DNA from: Venturia oleaginea
Taxonomy: Eukaryota; Ascomycota; Dothideomycetes; Venturiales; Venturiaceae
Direction of reading: 5' to 3'
NCBI GenBank assembly: GCA_013176395.1
Contig: JABMLP010000011.1
Coordinates: 868,001 to 932,000, forward strand
Length of the DNA: 64,000 nt
Shown here: positions 1 through 9,061 of the stretch, piece by piece
How positions within the stretch are numbered: position 1 is the first letter of the stretch
Layout: every line of letters starts with the position of its first letter
Made by a program: the position numbers and the translations under genes
Notes under the pieces: model-generated
What the model was told of the DNA's origin: nothing
Database searches by the model: none
Seen by the model: only the letters and a program-made list of their open reading frames with translations

Positions 1-1708
1 CGCGGCAAATGACGAGTTGAAGGTTTATTGAAGGCGACAAGAGCGGTCTGAAAGATATCAGACGGAGGGGAGTAATACTGTTTTGGATCATCAAACCGGC
101 GTTTTTTGTGGAGCGTGCATCGAGATTCCCTTTGTAAAATTGTCCATTGCATTTTTTGATCCTACATCTGGTGGGTGGGATCCTGCATATTCATTGCCTG
201 TCGGATGACAGGAAATAGTGGTGGTGTGTACAGTAGTAGTTCGCACGGAGTAGTCGAATGCATAGCGAATGGTGGCTTTACGAATCGATCTTTGTCATTG
301 ACTGGCAGGGTGTCCCCGCCCTGCCATCCGAGATTCCACCTGCAAACGGGCGCCGTGGGCTACCTGGAAACCGAATCAACGTCATCAGCTAAAGATTGAT
401 GTCGACAAATTTCTGGCGAGATGGATTCTTGGGAATGCCAGAAGGTTATTGATCTTGTGCTATACTGTATACCGTTTCAACAACGTTCATGCCTCGTTGA
501 GCGTAAGGAAGAGTGAGCTCCGAACTCACAACGACGAGAGACTAGGCCGATGAGCAAGACAAAGAAATCCCAGTGCAATCTTATTTCTCCAACAGAAATA
601 ACCAGCTGATGGTCAAGAATTCGATATGATGTGGAAAATGTCAAAAAGGCAATCCATTCCGCGATTCAGAATTGAGCACTTCCGACCCAGGAGACTGACT
701 GGACACGGTGAATATTGAAGTATGAGATCTAGGATGATCCTTAACTGTTTCAATACTCAATCTTGAAAATTATTTGGGATGCAAGAGAGGTTCCGCTTTG
801 GGTCTAGTGCGCGGCGCATATCTCTCTCCTCTTAGAATTTTCCGATTGGAAATGATCGGAGACGTCCTTGGATCATGATTCATAAAGGCTGTTCTTGAAT
901 GCGTTCAAGTTGTTGACGTGGTGGGACTCAGAGAGCAACCTGAAATCCGAACCAACGCCATGAGCTGCAGATCGATATCGATAAATTTCTGGCATCCCCA
1001 AGATTCCATCTCCTCAGAGACTTATCGATATCGATCTCATTTTGGTAGAGCTTAATTTTAAAGATAAATTCGTGTTTCCTGTGGACTGGAGGGGCACGGG
1101 TCCGATTCTACTAGTTGAGTAGTAAAACCACTAAGCCCTTATCTTTCCATAGCCAATTCCTCTCACCAAGATCCTTATCAGCTCCCGATTTACGTACCAA
1201 GACGATGTCTATAGTCCCCGAAGTGTCTAGCATTGGCTCCCGCCAACTCATAGCGCCTCAGTTCGCTTGAGAGCGACTCCGATGCCGCTCCTTTGGGAAA
1301 GCTGTCTCCGTAATGGATCAGCGCGCTGCTTCTCGCCATCTGTGGCTGGCTGAATTGGTCTATCCAACCTCTATCTCACATACTACCGTCGTTGCCTTCT
1401 TTCCGAATACCATAAGCGCCTTCTTTTGCCCTGGTTGTATCTTCATCATAGCTTTACACTATCAAGAACCCTTATCTCATATCTCGGATACGGCGCGTGA
1501 GGCGTGAGACAACCACCAGACCCAAGACCAGGGAGACAGACATAGGCAGAGAGACTGTTGGCATCCGACTTCTCTCAGACAGTCTAACAATTTTGCCGCC
1601 TCATCACCCACTACCTCACTACTCATTCGTCACTATTCAGCCCACCTTACAGCCACCTCGGACATATCCTACGCGCTGAGCTCTACCTACCATACTCTCT
1701 CTTGCTAA
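1..1708. other. Non-coding stretch with diverged repeats
   Basis: I see no convincing gene here. Two diverged copies of one sequence lie in direct orientation at 362-417 and 938-993; both read roughly ACCTGRAA..CCGAA..CAACG and end in AAATTTCTGGC. The second runs into a 15-bp perfect inverted repeat (969-983 and 1023-1037) built on ATCGATATCGAT. The pyrimidine-rich stretch at about 1590-1700 is probably the promoter and leader of the transporter gene that follows. Confidence 0.5.
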
Positions 1709-3088
1709 ATGACACTTCGCATACCCATACCCATACCGATGTCTATCTCGCAACCATCCCTCCCAGAATTCTGCGATCCCTCCAACGAGTTCCTCTATAG
1801 GCTCTCCTCGATACTCGGAACATGTATACCCACGAACCTCGCACTTGTCTCCACAATCCTAGGCACGTTCAGTATCATAGCATGGCTATTTGCACAGTTG
1901 CCTCAGATCTACAAGAACTACCAGATGCACTCGACGTCTGGCTTGAGCATATACTTCCTGGCTGAATGGTTACTGGGGGATATATCGAACCTTTTTGGTT
2001 CGTTACTAACAGGGCAAGCGACATGGCAAGTCATCATAGCATGCTATTATTGCTCTGTGGACTGCATGTTGGTTGGACAGTATCTCTGGTATGAATACCT
2101 CCACCACGGCCGTCGAGTTCGCACCGTGTGGTGGCCGAAGAGCAAAGATAACAGGAGCAATGGACGTGGTGGCATGGAGTCGATCGATGAAATTTCAATC
2201 TACAGCCAGTCGACTCTGGATGGCGACTCTATAGCAAGCACCAAGCCTGTTGATATGAACAAGAAGAGTCGGAACATTCCAGAAATCAGGGGTCAATTCC
2301 GCATGCCACGATTCTCAGCCTCGCCCGTTTCTCCAGCAAGCTCCTCGCTCAGCAGCACACCCAACAGAATCACACGAATGACTGCAGGTACTTCGCCAGC
2401 ACCCTCGCCTCGAACGATCCTCTACATCTCCCTGCTTCTGGCAGTTGTCTGCCAGGCTTCGCCTCTACAACCTATGCCTACCATACTTGTCGAAGATCCA
2501 TCTACAACCGAGACAACATGGCAGATCATCGGCCGTCTCCTGTCATGGCTGAGCACAGTTATGTATCTCGGGTCTCGTCTTCCACAGCTATATAAGAACC
2601 ACGTGAGACGATCTACCTCCGGTCTCTCGTCGACACTCTTCATTGCTGCCTTTTTTGGAAATCTATTCTACAGCGTGTCTCTTCTCACAAATCCATGTGC
2701 TTGGTATGACTTCGACTCGTACGGCGGAGGTGGGTGGGCAGGCGCAGATGGCAGCAACCGTGCTGAGTGGATTGGTCGAGCAATACCCTTTTTCCTTGGT
2801 GCCGCCGGTGTGCTCTTCATGGACGCCATGGTAGGAGCACAATTCCTATACTTTGGAGATGGCGGTGCTGGAAATGTTGTCGGCGCTGTCTTCGTCATCG
2901 AAGGCGATCGGGTTGAAGGCAAGAGAGGCAAATGGCGAAGAGTCAGTGGTTGGATGCGTGGCTGGATGCCTTCTGGCACCTTCGTGCCTACTAGACCTAG
3001 CACACCGAATGTGCGGGCGGAGAACGAGGCTGAGGCAGAGAGGCTGCTTGATAGTGCCCGGGATGAGAGGGACTACGGTGCGTTGTAA
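1709..3088 (+). CDS. PQ-loop repeat membrane transporter (vacuolar Ypq1/Rtc2-like)
   Basis: This 459-residue ORF needs no intron. It has the two PQ-loop signatures of the family: AQLPQIYKNYQMHSTSGLS near residue 70 and SRLPQLYKNHVRRSTSGLS near residue 290, each followed by hydrophobic helices, giving a likely seven-helix protein. Members of this family (yeast Ypq1-3/Rtc2) move basic amino acids across the vacuolar membrane. A polar, serine-rich cytosolic loop of about 110 residues (roughly 150-260) separates the halves and makes the protein longer than the yeast members, as is common in filamentous fungi. The ATG at 1709 follows a pyrimidine-rich leader; a second ATG 11 codons later could also serve. 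The family is clear from the sequence; substrate and vacuolar location are inferred from the family. Confidence 0.9.
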   Translation: MTLRIPIPIPMSISQPSLPEFCDPSNEFLYRLSSILGTCIPTNLALVSTILGTFSIIAWLFAQLPQIYKNYQMHSTSGLSIYFLAEWLLGDISNLFGSLLTGQATWQVIIACYYCSVDCMLVGQYLWYEYLHHGRRVRTVWWPKSKDNRSNGRGGMESIDEISIYSQSTLDGDSIASTKPVDMNKKSRNIPEIRGQFRMPRFSASPVSPASSSLSSTPNRITRMTAGTSPAPSPRTILYISLLLAVVCQASPLQPMPTILVEDPSTTETTWQIIGRLLSWLSTVMYLGSRLPQLYKNHVRRSTSGLSSTLFIAAFFGNLFYSVSLLTNPCAWYDFDSYGGGGWAGADGSNRAEWIGRAIPFFLGAAGVLFMDAMVGAQFLYFGDGGAGNVVGAVFVIEGDRVEGKRGKWRRVSGWMRGWMPSGTFVPTRPSTPNVRAENEAEAERLLDSARDERDYGAL

Positions 3089-3681
3089 GAGTCCATACTC
3101 TGGGCCTCATATGCTGCGGAGTGTGTCATTCACTGCGTAACGAGAAGAGCTGGACACGACTGAATGATGTCAACGCGTAGCATAGTTTCTTTCTTTCTAC
3201 CTTCGGCGATATTGCATGCATAGAGGTTTGGCGCTCAGAGGCTCATCATAGCCTATGGTTTGGGTTTCCGGTTCTTATTTCCTCTTCAAGCTCAACTTCT
3301 CCTTCAACGAGCTTCTCTTATTTTCCAATTTCAAATTGCGTGACATATTTTCATCGTCTTAACTGTAGAATTAACCATGGTGTGCTGGACATTTGCAGAG
3401 ACCGTAGAAAGAACGACATTTATCAACATCACATCTTTTCCTTCAATGCTAATTGACTTTTGCTAACATACTGACGGAACTAGCTCACAATCAGCAGCAA
3501 AGCAATTTTCAATCCATTCAAGATCAACTGGCTATCGATACCAAGCTACACCCCGTCCCCATTGGCCCATGACACCAACAAGTCACGGCCCCACAATCAG
3601 CCTCGCACTAGCAAATTTTTCCACAATTCTCAACCCGGTATATGAACTCAGAAGCTCGCAGCCTCTGTCATCAGGCAACTA
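3089..3681. other. Intergenic, 3' region of transporter and tRNA upstream region
   Basis: No ORF of note. A TATA-like TATATGA at 3639-3645 lies about 37-43 bp upstream of the first tRNA base, a spacing often seen upstream of fungal Pol III genes. Confidence 0.4.
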
Positions 3682-3827
3682 GCCCGGCTAGCTCGTATGT
3701 CTTCTGTTATTCCTCCCATGGAAAAGTTTGCCACTAACATATCACAGAATCGGTAGAGCGTGAGACTCTTAAATTCGACCTGGGTTCAATCATCTCAAGG
3801 CTGCGGGTTCGACCCCCGCGTTGGGCT
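3682..3827 (+). tRNA. tRNA-Lys(CTT) with a canonical intron and a second, spliceosomal-looking intron in the D arm
   Basis: Mature tRNA segments are 3682-3694, 3748-3771 and 3792-3827. The acceptor stem pairs GCCCGGC with GTTGGGC (two G-U pairs); the D stem pairs GCTC (3691-3694) with GAGC (3756-3759); the anticodon stem pairs TGAGA with TCTCA; the T arm is GCGGG-TTCGACC-CCCGC; the discriminator is T. The anticodon is CTT at 3768-3770. A 20-nt insert (3772-3791) after position 37 is the usual tRNA endonuclease intron site. A second, 53-nt insert (3695-3747) sits between positions 13 and 14: it begins GTATGT, has CACTAACAT 9-16 nt from the end and ends CACAG, matching this genome's mRNA introns. 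It splits the A box; the B box is intact. A TTTT run at 3827-3830 can end Pol III transcription. Confidence 0.9.
3695..3747 (+). other. D-arm intron of tRNA-Lys(CTT), U2-spliceosomal type by sequence
   Basis: The donor GTATGT, branch-like ACTAACA and acceptor CACAG are the same three signals found in the laccase, SET and zinc-finger gene introns of this window. Removing exactly these 53 nt restores a normal D loop (AATCGGTA) and D stem. Mode of removal is inferred; the sequence shows only the signals and the clean restoration. Confidence 0.8.
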
Positions 3828-4263
3828 TTTCTCAACGCCAGTGCCAAGCATTGTGTCGTCTATCTTCATTTTGTCTGTGCCTCCTTTTCAGGTGATTAAA
3901 TTTTTTTGGGGGTTGGTGGAAGGGGGCAGGGGGGCGGAGGGCAGGGGTTGTAGGGTGGGATTTCTTTTTCCGTAAGAAAGACGATGGCGATAAACAATAG
4001 GAATAGAACTAGAGGTATACATGCGATCGTCATGGTATTTCTGTTTGCAGTTTGGGAAGAGCGATATTTCATAAATCAGATGTTCTTTATACTCGCGTGC
4101 TGGTATTTACTCTTGCGTACCTCGTACCACACCGGAACTGCGTAAGTCTCAGCACGTGAGTAAAAAGAGGTCTGATTTATACGATATGAAAAGGGCAGAT
4201 TTGCTATTTTTCTATTTTTTGACCTGGGCTAGGGGTTGGGAAAGATTATTCGCAGTAGTCTTA

Positions 4264-4326
4264 ACGTAATTCACTAGCGAGCGGGCCACACCACCGAGCG
4301 GGCTACCGAATCGATCATTTCATCTT
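4264..4326 (+). repeat. Left terminal inverted repeat of Fot1-like element
   Basis: Starts ACGTAATTCACTAGCGAGCG directly after the TA at 4262-4263 and matches the reverse complement of 5332-5394 at 60 of 63 positions. Confidence 0.92.
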
Positions 4327-4350
4327 TGCAAGCCTCTACACCACCACCTC

Positions 4351-5273
4351 ATGCCTTCTAAAGCCCAGCAAGAAGGCCGATTACTTCTTGCTCTTCAAGC
4401 CTATCAAAAAGGCCAAATCACAACTATTTGCCAAGCTGCATTAGCTTATCATGTACCATACAGTACCCTCAAATATCGCCACTCTGGACGCGTTGCACGC
4501 GTCGAAACGCGCGCAAACAGCCACAAACTTACTCCCACAGAGGAAGAAAGAAGTCTTAACTCAATGGATTATCTCAATGGATAATCGAGGCTATCCTGCT
4601 CGAGTCTGTGCAGTACAGAATGCGGCGAAATTACTGCTTCAACAACGCGTCGGTCCCTCAGCTTCAATCGGTATCAACTGGTCTGCCAGGTTCATCAAGC
4701 GACAGCCTACCCTGCAATCGAGATTCAATCGCAAGTACGATTATCAGCGTGCTCAATGCGAAGATCCAGAGCTTATCGGAGCCTGGTTTCGGCTTGTGAG
4801 TAATACAATTCAGAAATACGACATTCAAGAGGAGGATATCTATAACTTCGATGAGACTGGCTTTGCAATGGGTATTGCAAGCACCTCACGCGTCCTTACT
4901 ACCTCAGATCGACGGGGCAAGCCACCTCAATTACAGCCAGGCGATCGGGAGTGGGTTACAGCAATTGAAGCGACTGTTGGCAGATGAGAATGAGAAATTG
5001 AGAGCAGCGAATGAGAGGCAAAAGAGGAAGAGAGCAGTCAAAAAAAAGCAGATCTCAAAGAAAATAACACTTACGGTTGCAGAGGCACAAGGCCTGATGG
5101 AGAATACTGTACAGCAGCCTATACAGGCAAGTGTTGCTCCTATACAGCAAACAATTGTTGCAACAGCCTCGTCATCAAGTAGTGCAAGTCAAGGGAATTG
5201 CTTTGGTTTACCTAGTTGTTTTGTATGTAAGGGCTTTGACCATGCTGCGAGCGATTGCCCTAAATATCGATAA
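4351..5273 (+). pseudogene. Transposase remnant (pogo/Fot1 type), frameshifted and core-deleted
   Basis: Three reading frames carry successive parts. From 4351 comes an N-terminal helix-turn-helix of the psq type (LALQAYQKGQITTICQAA, then VPYSTLKYR). A frameshift near 4545-4560 moves the CENP-B-like second DNA-binding part and the start of the DDE domain into the next frame, ending in IYNFDETGFAMG, which holds the first catalytic Asp, and WVTAIEA. At about 4975 the sequence jumps to the C-terminal tail in a third frame: a basic coiled segment, then a zinc knuckle CFVCKGFDHAASDC (CX2CX4HX4C). The second Asp and the third acidic residue are absent, so this copy cannot encode an active transposase; it could move only in trans. 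Confidence 0.85.
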
Positions 5274-5331
5274 TCTTCTGTATAATAGATAGTCTTGATT
5301 AATAAAGGCGTTGTGGTGGTGTAAGCTTGCT

Positions 5332-5394
5332 AAGATGAGATGATCGATTCGGTGGCCCGCTCGGTTGTGTGGCCCGCTCGCTAGTGAATTACGT
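5332..5394 (-). repeat. Right terminal inverted repeat of Fot1-like element
   Basis: Reverse complement of the left repeat with three substitutions; followed by the second TA at 5395-5396. Confidence 0.92.
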
Positions 5395-5466
5395 TATTAA
5401 TTAACATTCGCTCTAGCCCGTGACTAATTCAAAATATACGTTAAGATAGTAATTTCTTAGCTTTAG

Positions 5467-5531
5467 ATCGATATCGATAAATTTCTAGCAATCTTGAAGA
5501 AGGATATCACCAGAAATTTATCAATATCGAT
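5467..5531. repeat. Palindromic ATCGATATCGAT repeat copy
   Basis: Arms of 20 bp (5467-5486 and 5512-5531, one mismatch) read ATCGATATCGATAAATTTCT and its complement around a 25-nt spacer. The same arm occurs at 969-990, in weaker form at 389-414 and 11486-11510, and near 39240. Confidence 0.7.
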
Positions 5532-5583
5532 AGTAATACGGAAGTTTTGTAATACGGAAGTTTTGTAAAGGAGTGCGTTATAT

Positions 5584-5751
5584 GTTAGTAGGTGTGAATC
5601 GATAAGACCGCTGCGCATTTAAGATTGAGAAATGAGAAGGTTGTTTGAATTGATCGGGGTCGTTTTTGTTAGTAGGTGTGAATTGGTAAGACTACTATGC
5701 AATCAGGATTGAGAAATGAGAAGATTGTTTGAATTGATCGGGGTCGTTGAT
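5584..5751 (+). repeat. Tandem duplication of an 84-bp unit
   Basis: The unit starts GTTAGTAGGTGTGAAT at 5584 and again at 5668, and both copies continue through TTGAGAAATGAGAAG to TTGAATTGATCGGGGTCGTT. The differences between copies are mostly C/T and G/A changes. Just upstream, at about 5534-5563, a 16-bp TAATACGGAAGTTTTG is also repeated in tandem. Confidence 0.8.
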
Positions 5752-6118
5752 TAGCTTTGAGGATATGGAAATTTCCCGGCGATCTTCGGGGTTGGCATGG
5801 CTGGGAGTTTTAAGATGACGATATGGATCTGGGCGATTCTGGTTCTCTTCGTGGATCTTTATTGTCCTTTTTGATAGACCTCTGGATTCTACCCTCGTCT
5901 TTGACGGTAGATATGGCGAAATGTGCTCTAATTTCTCCACAATGAGATTGCGGCTGTGATTATACTTGTCTATTATGAATGATCTAGTACTCGATACTAA
6001 AGCAAGATGCATTCACACGCGAAACAGGATCTTTTGAAAAAAGGCTGTGCGTTGATTAACTACCTGAATCTTTTCTTCTTCGTCTTCGTCTTCGTCTTCT
6101 TCTCAAGCACGCTAATAC

Positions 6119-6496
6119 CTAACAAATGACCTTAAAACTGGCAAACACAGCGACATCCCAGCAGTTGTGTTTCTTGGTGTTTTGAAACCAATCGGTAGGA
6201 CGTCCGTTACAATCTGTTCCAGCATATACTTTTACTAAACAGGACTTGAATTAGTAATGGGATTTTCCTTCCTTTCTCGATGGGAGGAGAAGTTACTTAC
6301 CGTAGCAGTTGGGATCACTTAACCACCATAGCTTCAGGGAATGACCCGCGAGAGAATGGCATGCTCCTCTGGGGATTTGGTAATCTTTTATGCCGGTGCT
6401 GCAGCCCATGTCGGTCCAGGTTGAGAAGGAGGCGTCGTTTGCTGTTATTGTTGTGGAGAGGGTGAGGAGGGTGAGGAGGGAGGATTGTGGACGCAT
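6119..6496 (-). CDS. Small secreted cysteine-rich protein (effector-like), two exons
   Basis: Exons are 6301-6496 and 6119-6234 on the minus strand; the 66-nt intron starts GTAAGT and ends TTTAG, with a CTAAT branch-like element. The spliced protein has 103 residues. The N-terminus MRPQSSLLTLLTLSTTITA is a likely signal peptide, cleaved near residue 19. The mature part has six cysteines, three per exon (contexts MGCST, GACHS, PNCYG, TDCNG, HNCWD and the C-terminal VIC), consistent with three disulfides. Reading through the intron would stop after one codon, so splicing is needed for the second half. I recognise no family. Size, secretion and cysteine content match fungal candidate effectors or antimicrobial-type proteins, but that role is inference. 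Confidence 0.65.
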
Positions 6497-7195
6497 TGTG
6501 AGGCTTTAGAGCTGGATTATGGAGTAGTGGGAAGGAGAGGAGAGATTTTTCGTAAGACAAAGGAATTGTATATAGACGTGATGGTTTGATTGCCTTTCAG
6601 GGAGAAGGAATGGAAAATCCATCAATACATACTTATACTTCTTTCTCTTTCTCTGCAATGGGTGTCTTGGCACTTGACGAGCTGAATGCAGAGTCATCGT
6701 GATACGAATCCTCTCACCGTCTTGAGGCGGAGTCTCCGAACGCTGGGCTCGCACAACGAAAGCACAATCTCCTCCTTCCTTCTTCGTCTTAATTGCCCTT
6801 CGCTGCTCGGTCTCAAGTGAGATGATTGGGGTGAGGAAACATTCATGTCAATGGCTAGCGATTTCCAAGCTCTGTAACGTGTCTCCCTTCCTTTTTTCTT
6901 CATATCAATTTGTAAAGTGCTTCTCGTTTGGTATGAACACAAATATCATCTACCTAGCCATCAATTTTACAATTAGACCTGTACATATCTGTACATGAAT
7001 GAGGTAGTAGATGTGGATGAAAGAAATGCAGGAGAGAAGAAAACGATACCCTCCCGTCTGTTGTAAATGACGACGCTATGCCGATTCGAGTAATCTGGAT
7101 CTCCTCCACCCCTGGCCTCGCTATGTAAGATGCGTAACATGTCTTCCTCTTTCAACAACAATCGATTGTGCCTCATTACCACTTGATTCTGTCAA

Positions 7196-7795
7196 TTGAT
7201 CATGGCAGTTACCAAGAAAGCTTTACGCAAGCAAGTAGCCAAGCCAGGATGGCTGCGAGGAGATCTGCCTCAAATTCTACCCTTCCGAATCAAGCTCGAA
7301 AGCTACTTCCCATTCCGAGCCTGCTTCTTTGGAAATACCCTTCCAGAAAGTGAAGACGACAATGCAGCACCTCTCATTGAAATAGAGGGAGGAAGTTCCT
7401 CAAACACTCCTGCAACTACTACTGCCGGGGCCATAGTCCCGGCCGAAGGACCAGTTCTTCCAGAGAAACCAAATGCTCCCCTTGAGAAGGAGCAGATTCT
7501 TCCTGGCGCCCCACGATCTTCTATTGCTTCAGTCGATACAGATGGAGAAGTTCCCGCTCCTCCCTCCAGAGAACAGGCGGCGGCACAAATATCACCAGCA
7601 CTCAACCGAGCTCCAATTTCATTGGTAGGCCTGACTGGCACTTCACCAGCTTCCCTTTTACCTCGCAGCTCCACGTGTGTAACACCGCATACCAATTCCA
7701 GTCCTCCGCAGCTACCTGCCGTCTTCCTACTTCAAGCTCAGAACCGTCTGGTCCCTCCAATCTACCGCGAAATCCTACCACGGGCATGTTGGTAG
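7196..7795 (+). CDS. Hypothetical protein, Pro/Ser-rich
   Basis: An open frame of 199 codons begins near an ATG at 7202 (MAVTKKALRKQVAKPGW). The first 55 residues are basic and aromatic (SYFPFRACFFG); the rest is low-complexity, rich in Pro, Ser, Ala and Glu. I recognise no domain. It ends just upstream of the broken RBR gene and could be its diverged 5' exon or a separate decaying gene; the frame does not run directly into the RBR frame. Confidence 0.3.
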   Translation: MIMAVTKKALRKQVAKPGWLRGDLPQILPFRIKLESYFPFRACFFGNTLPESEDDNAAPLIEIEGGSSSNTPATTTAGAIVPAEGPVLPEKPNAPLEKEQILPGAPRSSIASVDTDGEVPAPPSREQAAAQISPALNRAPISLVGLTGTSPASLLPRSSTCVTPHTNSSPPQLPAVFLLQAQNRLVPPIYREILPRACW

Positions 7796-7912
7796 ACGAG
7801 GCAGAGGAAGATCCCGTTCATTTGAGCTCCACTCTCACGATCAATGATGAGATGCTGACAACGAGACTATAATTGGAAGAGATTTTACGGCACACCGATC
7901 AAAAGGGTAAAT

Positions 7913-9061
7913 TTAGATCGGACAGGGTCCCAGATCTCCAACTGGCCCCATAGCTTTTCAGGCTGAGGTAGATCGACATATTGAGTTTCTCAATGATGCT
8001 AGATTTGCTGACAGCCTTGCCAATGCGGTCCATGATGATGCCCGTACCATTGCTGAAATGGGTCAGGAGGAGATAAGAGCCGAAGAAGACCGGCGGATGG
8101 CTCTAGAGCTGGATGGATTGCATGTTCAAACTCTGGAAAGGCCAATTCCTGCGACACTCATCGCTGGAATACGACCTGGTGTCACAATTTCACCAGTGAA
8201 GCCTACCACAGTATCCGTTTTCGCATCATCCAATGGATCGGTTCATGCCGCTGAGCTTGAGGAGCCATCTTCGATGGTCGTCCTGCAGCTGGGCAAATGG
8301 CAACGCTCAAGAGAAAAATAGACGCCTACGAGGACGATTTTGAGGCTGCCACTTCCAAGATACACACGGAACGGCAGCATGAAACCATTCACAAGATACC
8401 TCGCGTCTCCCACCAGTGTACAGCTTGCACGGATATGTTCATATCCGAGGACATCGTCCGGCTGGATTGTAAGCACTTATATTGCCACATCTGTCTCAAA
8501 CAAATCTTTATACATGCCGCATCCGACATGGCATATTTTCCTCCTCGCTGTTGCAAGGTCGAGATACCTATACATCTTGTCAGCAACGACATGTCCACGA
8601 CAGAGATGGAAAACCACACAGGCGCAGCGATTGAGGTCAAGACTTCGAAGCGGACATACTGTAGTAACACACTGTGCGGGAAGTTTGTTCCGCCGGCAAA
8701 TATTGATGCAGATTCTGCCAATTGCACTCGATGTGATACACTGTCCTGCGTTCACTGTAAAGGAAAACGCCATCAAGGAAATTGTCCACAAGATGATGCT
8801 TGGCGATCAACCTTGGCTCTTGCGAGTAGAGAGGGTTGGAAAAGATGCCATGTTTGTCAGGCTGTAGTCGAGCTACAATAAGGTTGTTATTACATGATGT
8901 ACGCCTGAGTCCTGACCTTATTGAAAATTGCCTTGCTAATCGAGAGGTCACAGATGCCACTGCGGCGGTCAGTTCTGCTACCTTTGTGGTGGCAAATGGA
9001 AGACGTGTAGATGTCCCAGATTTGAGGAGCATAGGCTGTTTCCTCAACTCCAACGTAGGTA
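7913..9061 (+). pseudogene. RBR (RING-IBR-RING) E3 ubiquitin ligase, broken
   Basis: The 5' part (about 7913-8290) encodes a typical fungal RBR linker, including RFADSLANAVHDDARTIAEM and EEDRRMALEL. From 8297, in another frame, comes the RING1 core (CTACTDMF, LDCKHLYCHICL), the IBR (TYCSNTLCGKF, CTRCDTLSCVHCKGKRHQGNC) and the start of RING2 (CHVCQAVVEL). The frame then meets TAA at 8879-8881 where family members read through. After the stop the same frame continues GCYYM and, across a plausible 55-nt intron (8899-8953, GTACGC..GTCACAG), resumes as CHCGGQFCYLCGGKWKTCRC, the expected RING2 end. There are two lesions, a frame change near 8290 and the in-frame TAA, so it is probably a pseudogene. 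RBR ligases carry ubiquitin as a thioester on a RING2 cysteine. Confidence 0.75.

Larger units (their letters stand above)
4264..5394 (+). mobile_element. Internally deleted Fot1/pogo-like (Tc1-mariner superfamily) DNA transposon
   Basis: The 1131-bp element is bounded by 63-bp terminal inverted repeats (4264-4326 and 5332-5394, three mismatches) and a TA target duplication (4262-4263 and 5395-5396). Inside are remains of a pogo-type transposase in three frames. Autonomous Fot1 relatives are usually about 1.8-2 kb with a transposase above 500 residues, so most of the catalytic core is missing. Each terminal repeat carries two copies of a GAGCGGGC motif about 19 bp apart, which could be transposase binding sites (inference). 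Confidence 0.9.

Noticed and set aside
1090..1160. tRNA-like GGGCACGGGTCCGATTC with nearby AAGCCC
   Set aside because: No consistent T, anticodon and acceptor stems could be built.
5695..6012. 105-codon minus-strand ORF
   Set aside because: No domain, signal peptide or codon support, and it overlaps the tandem repeat.
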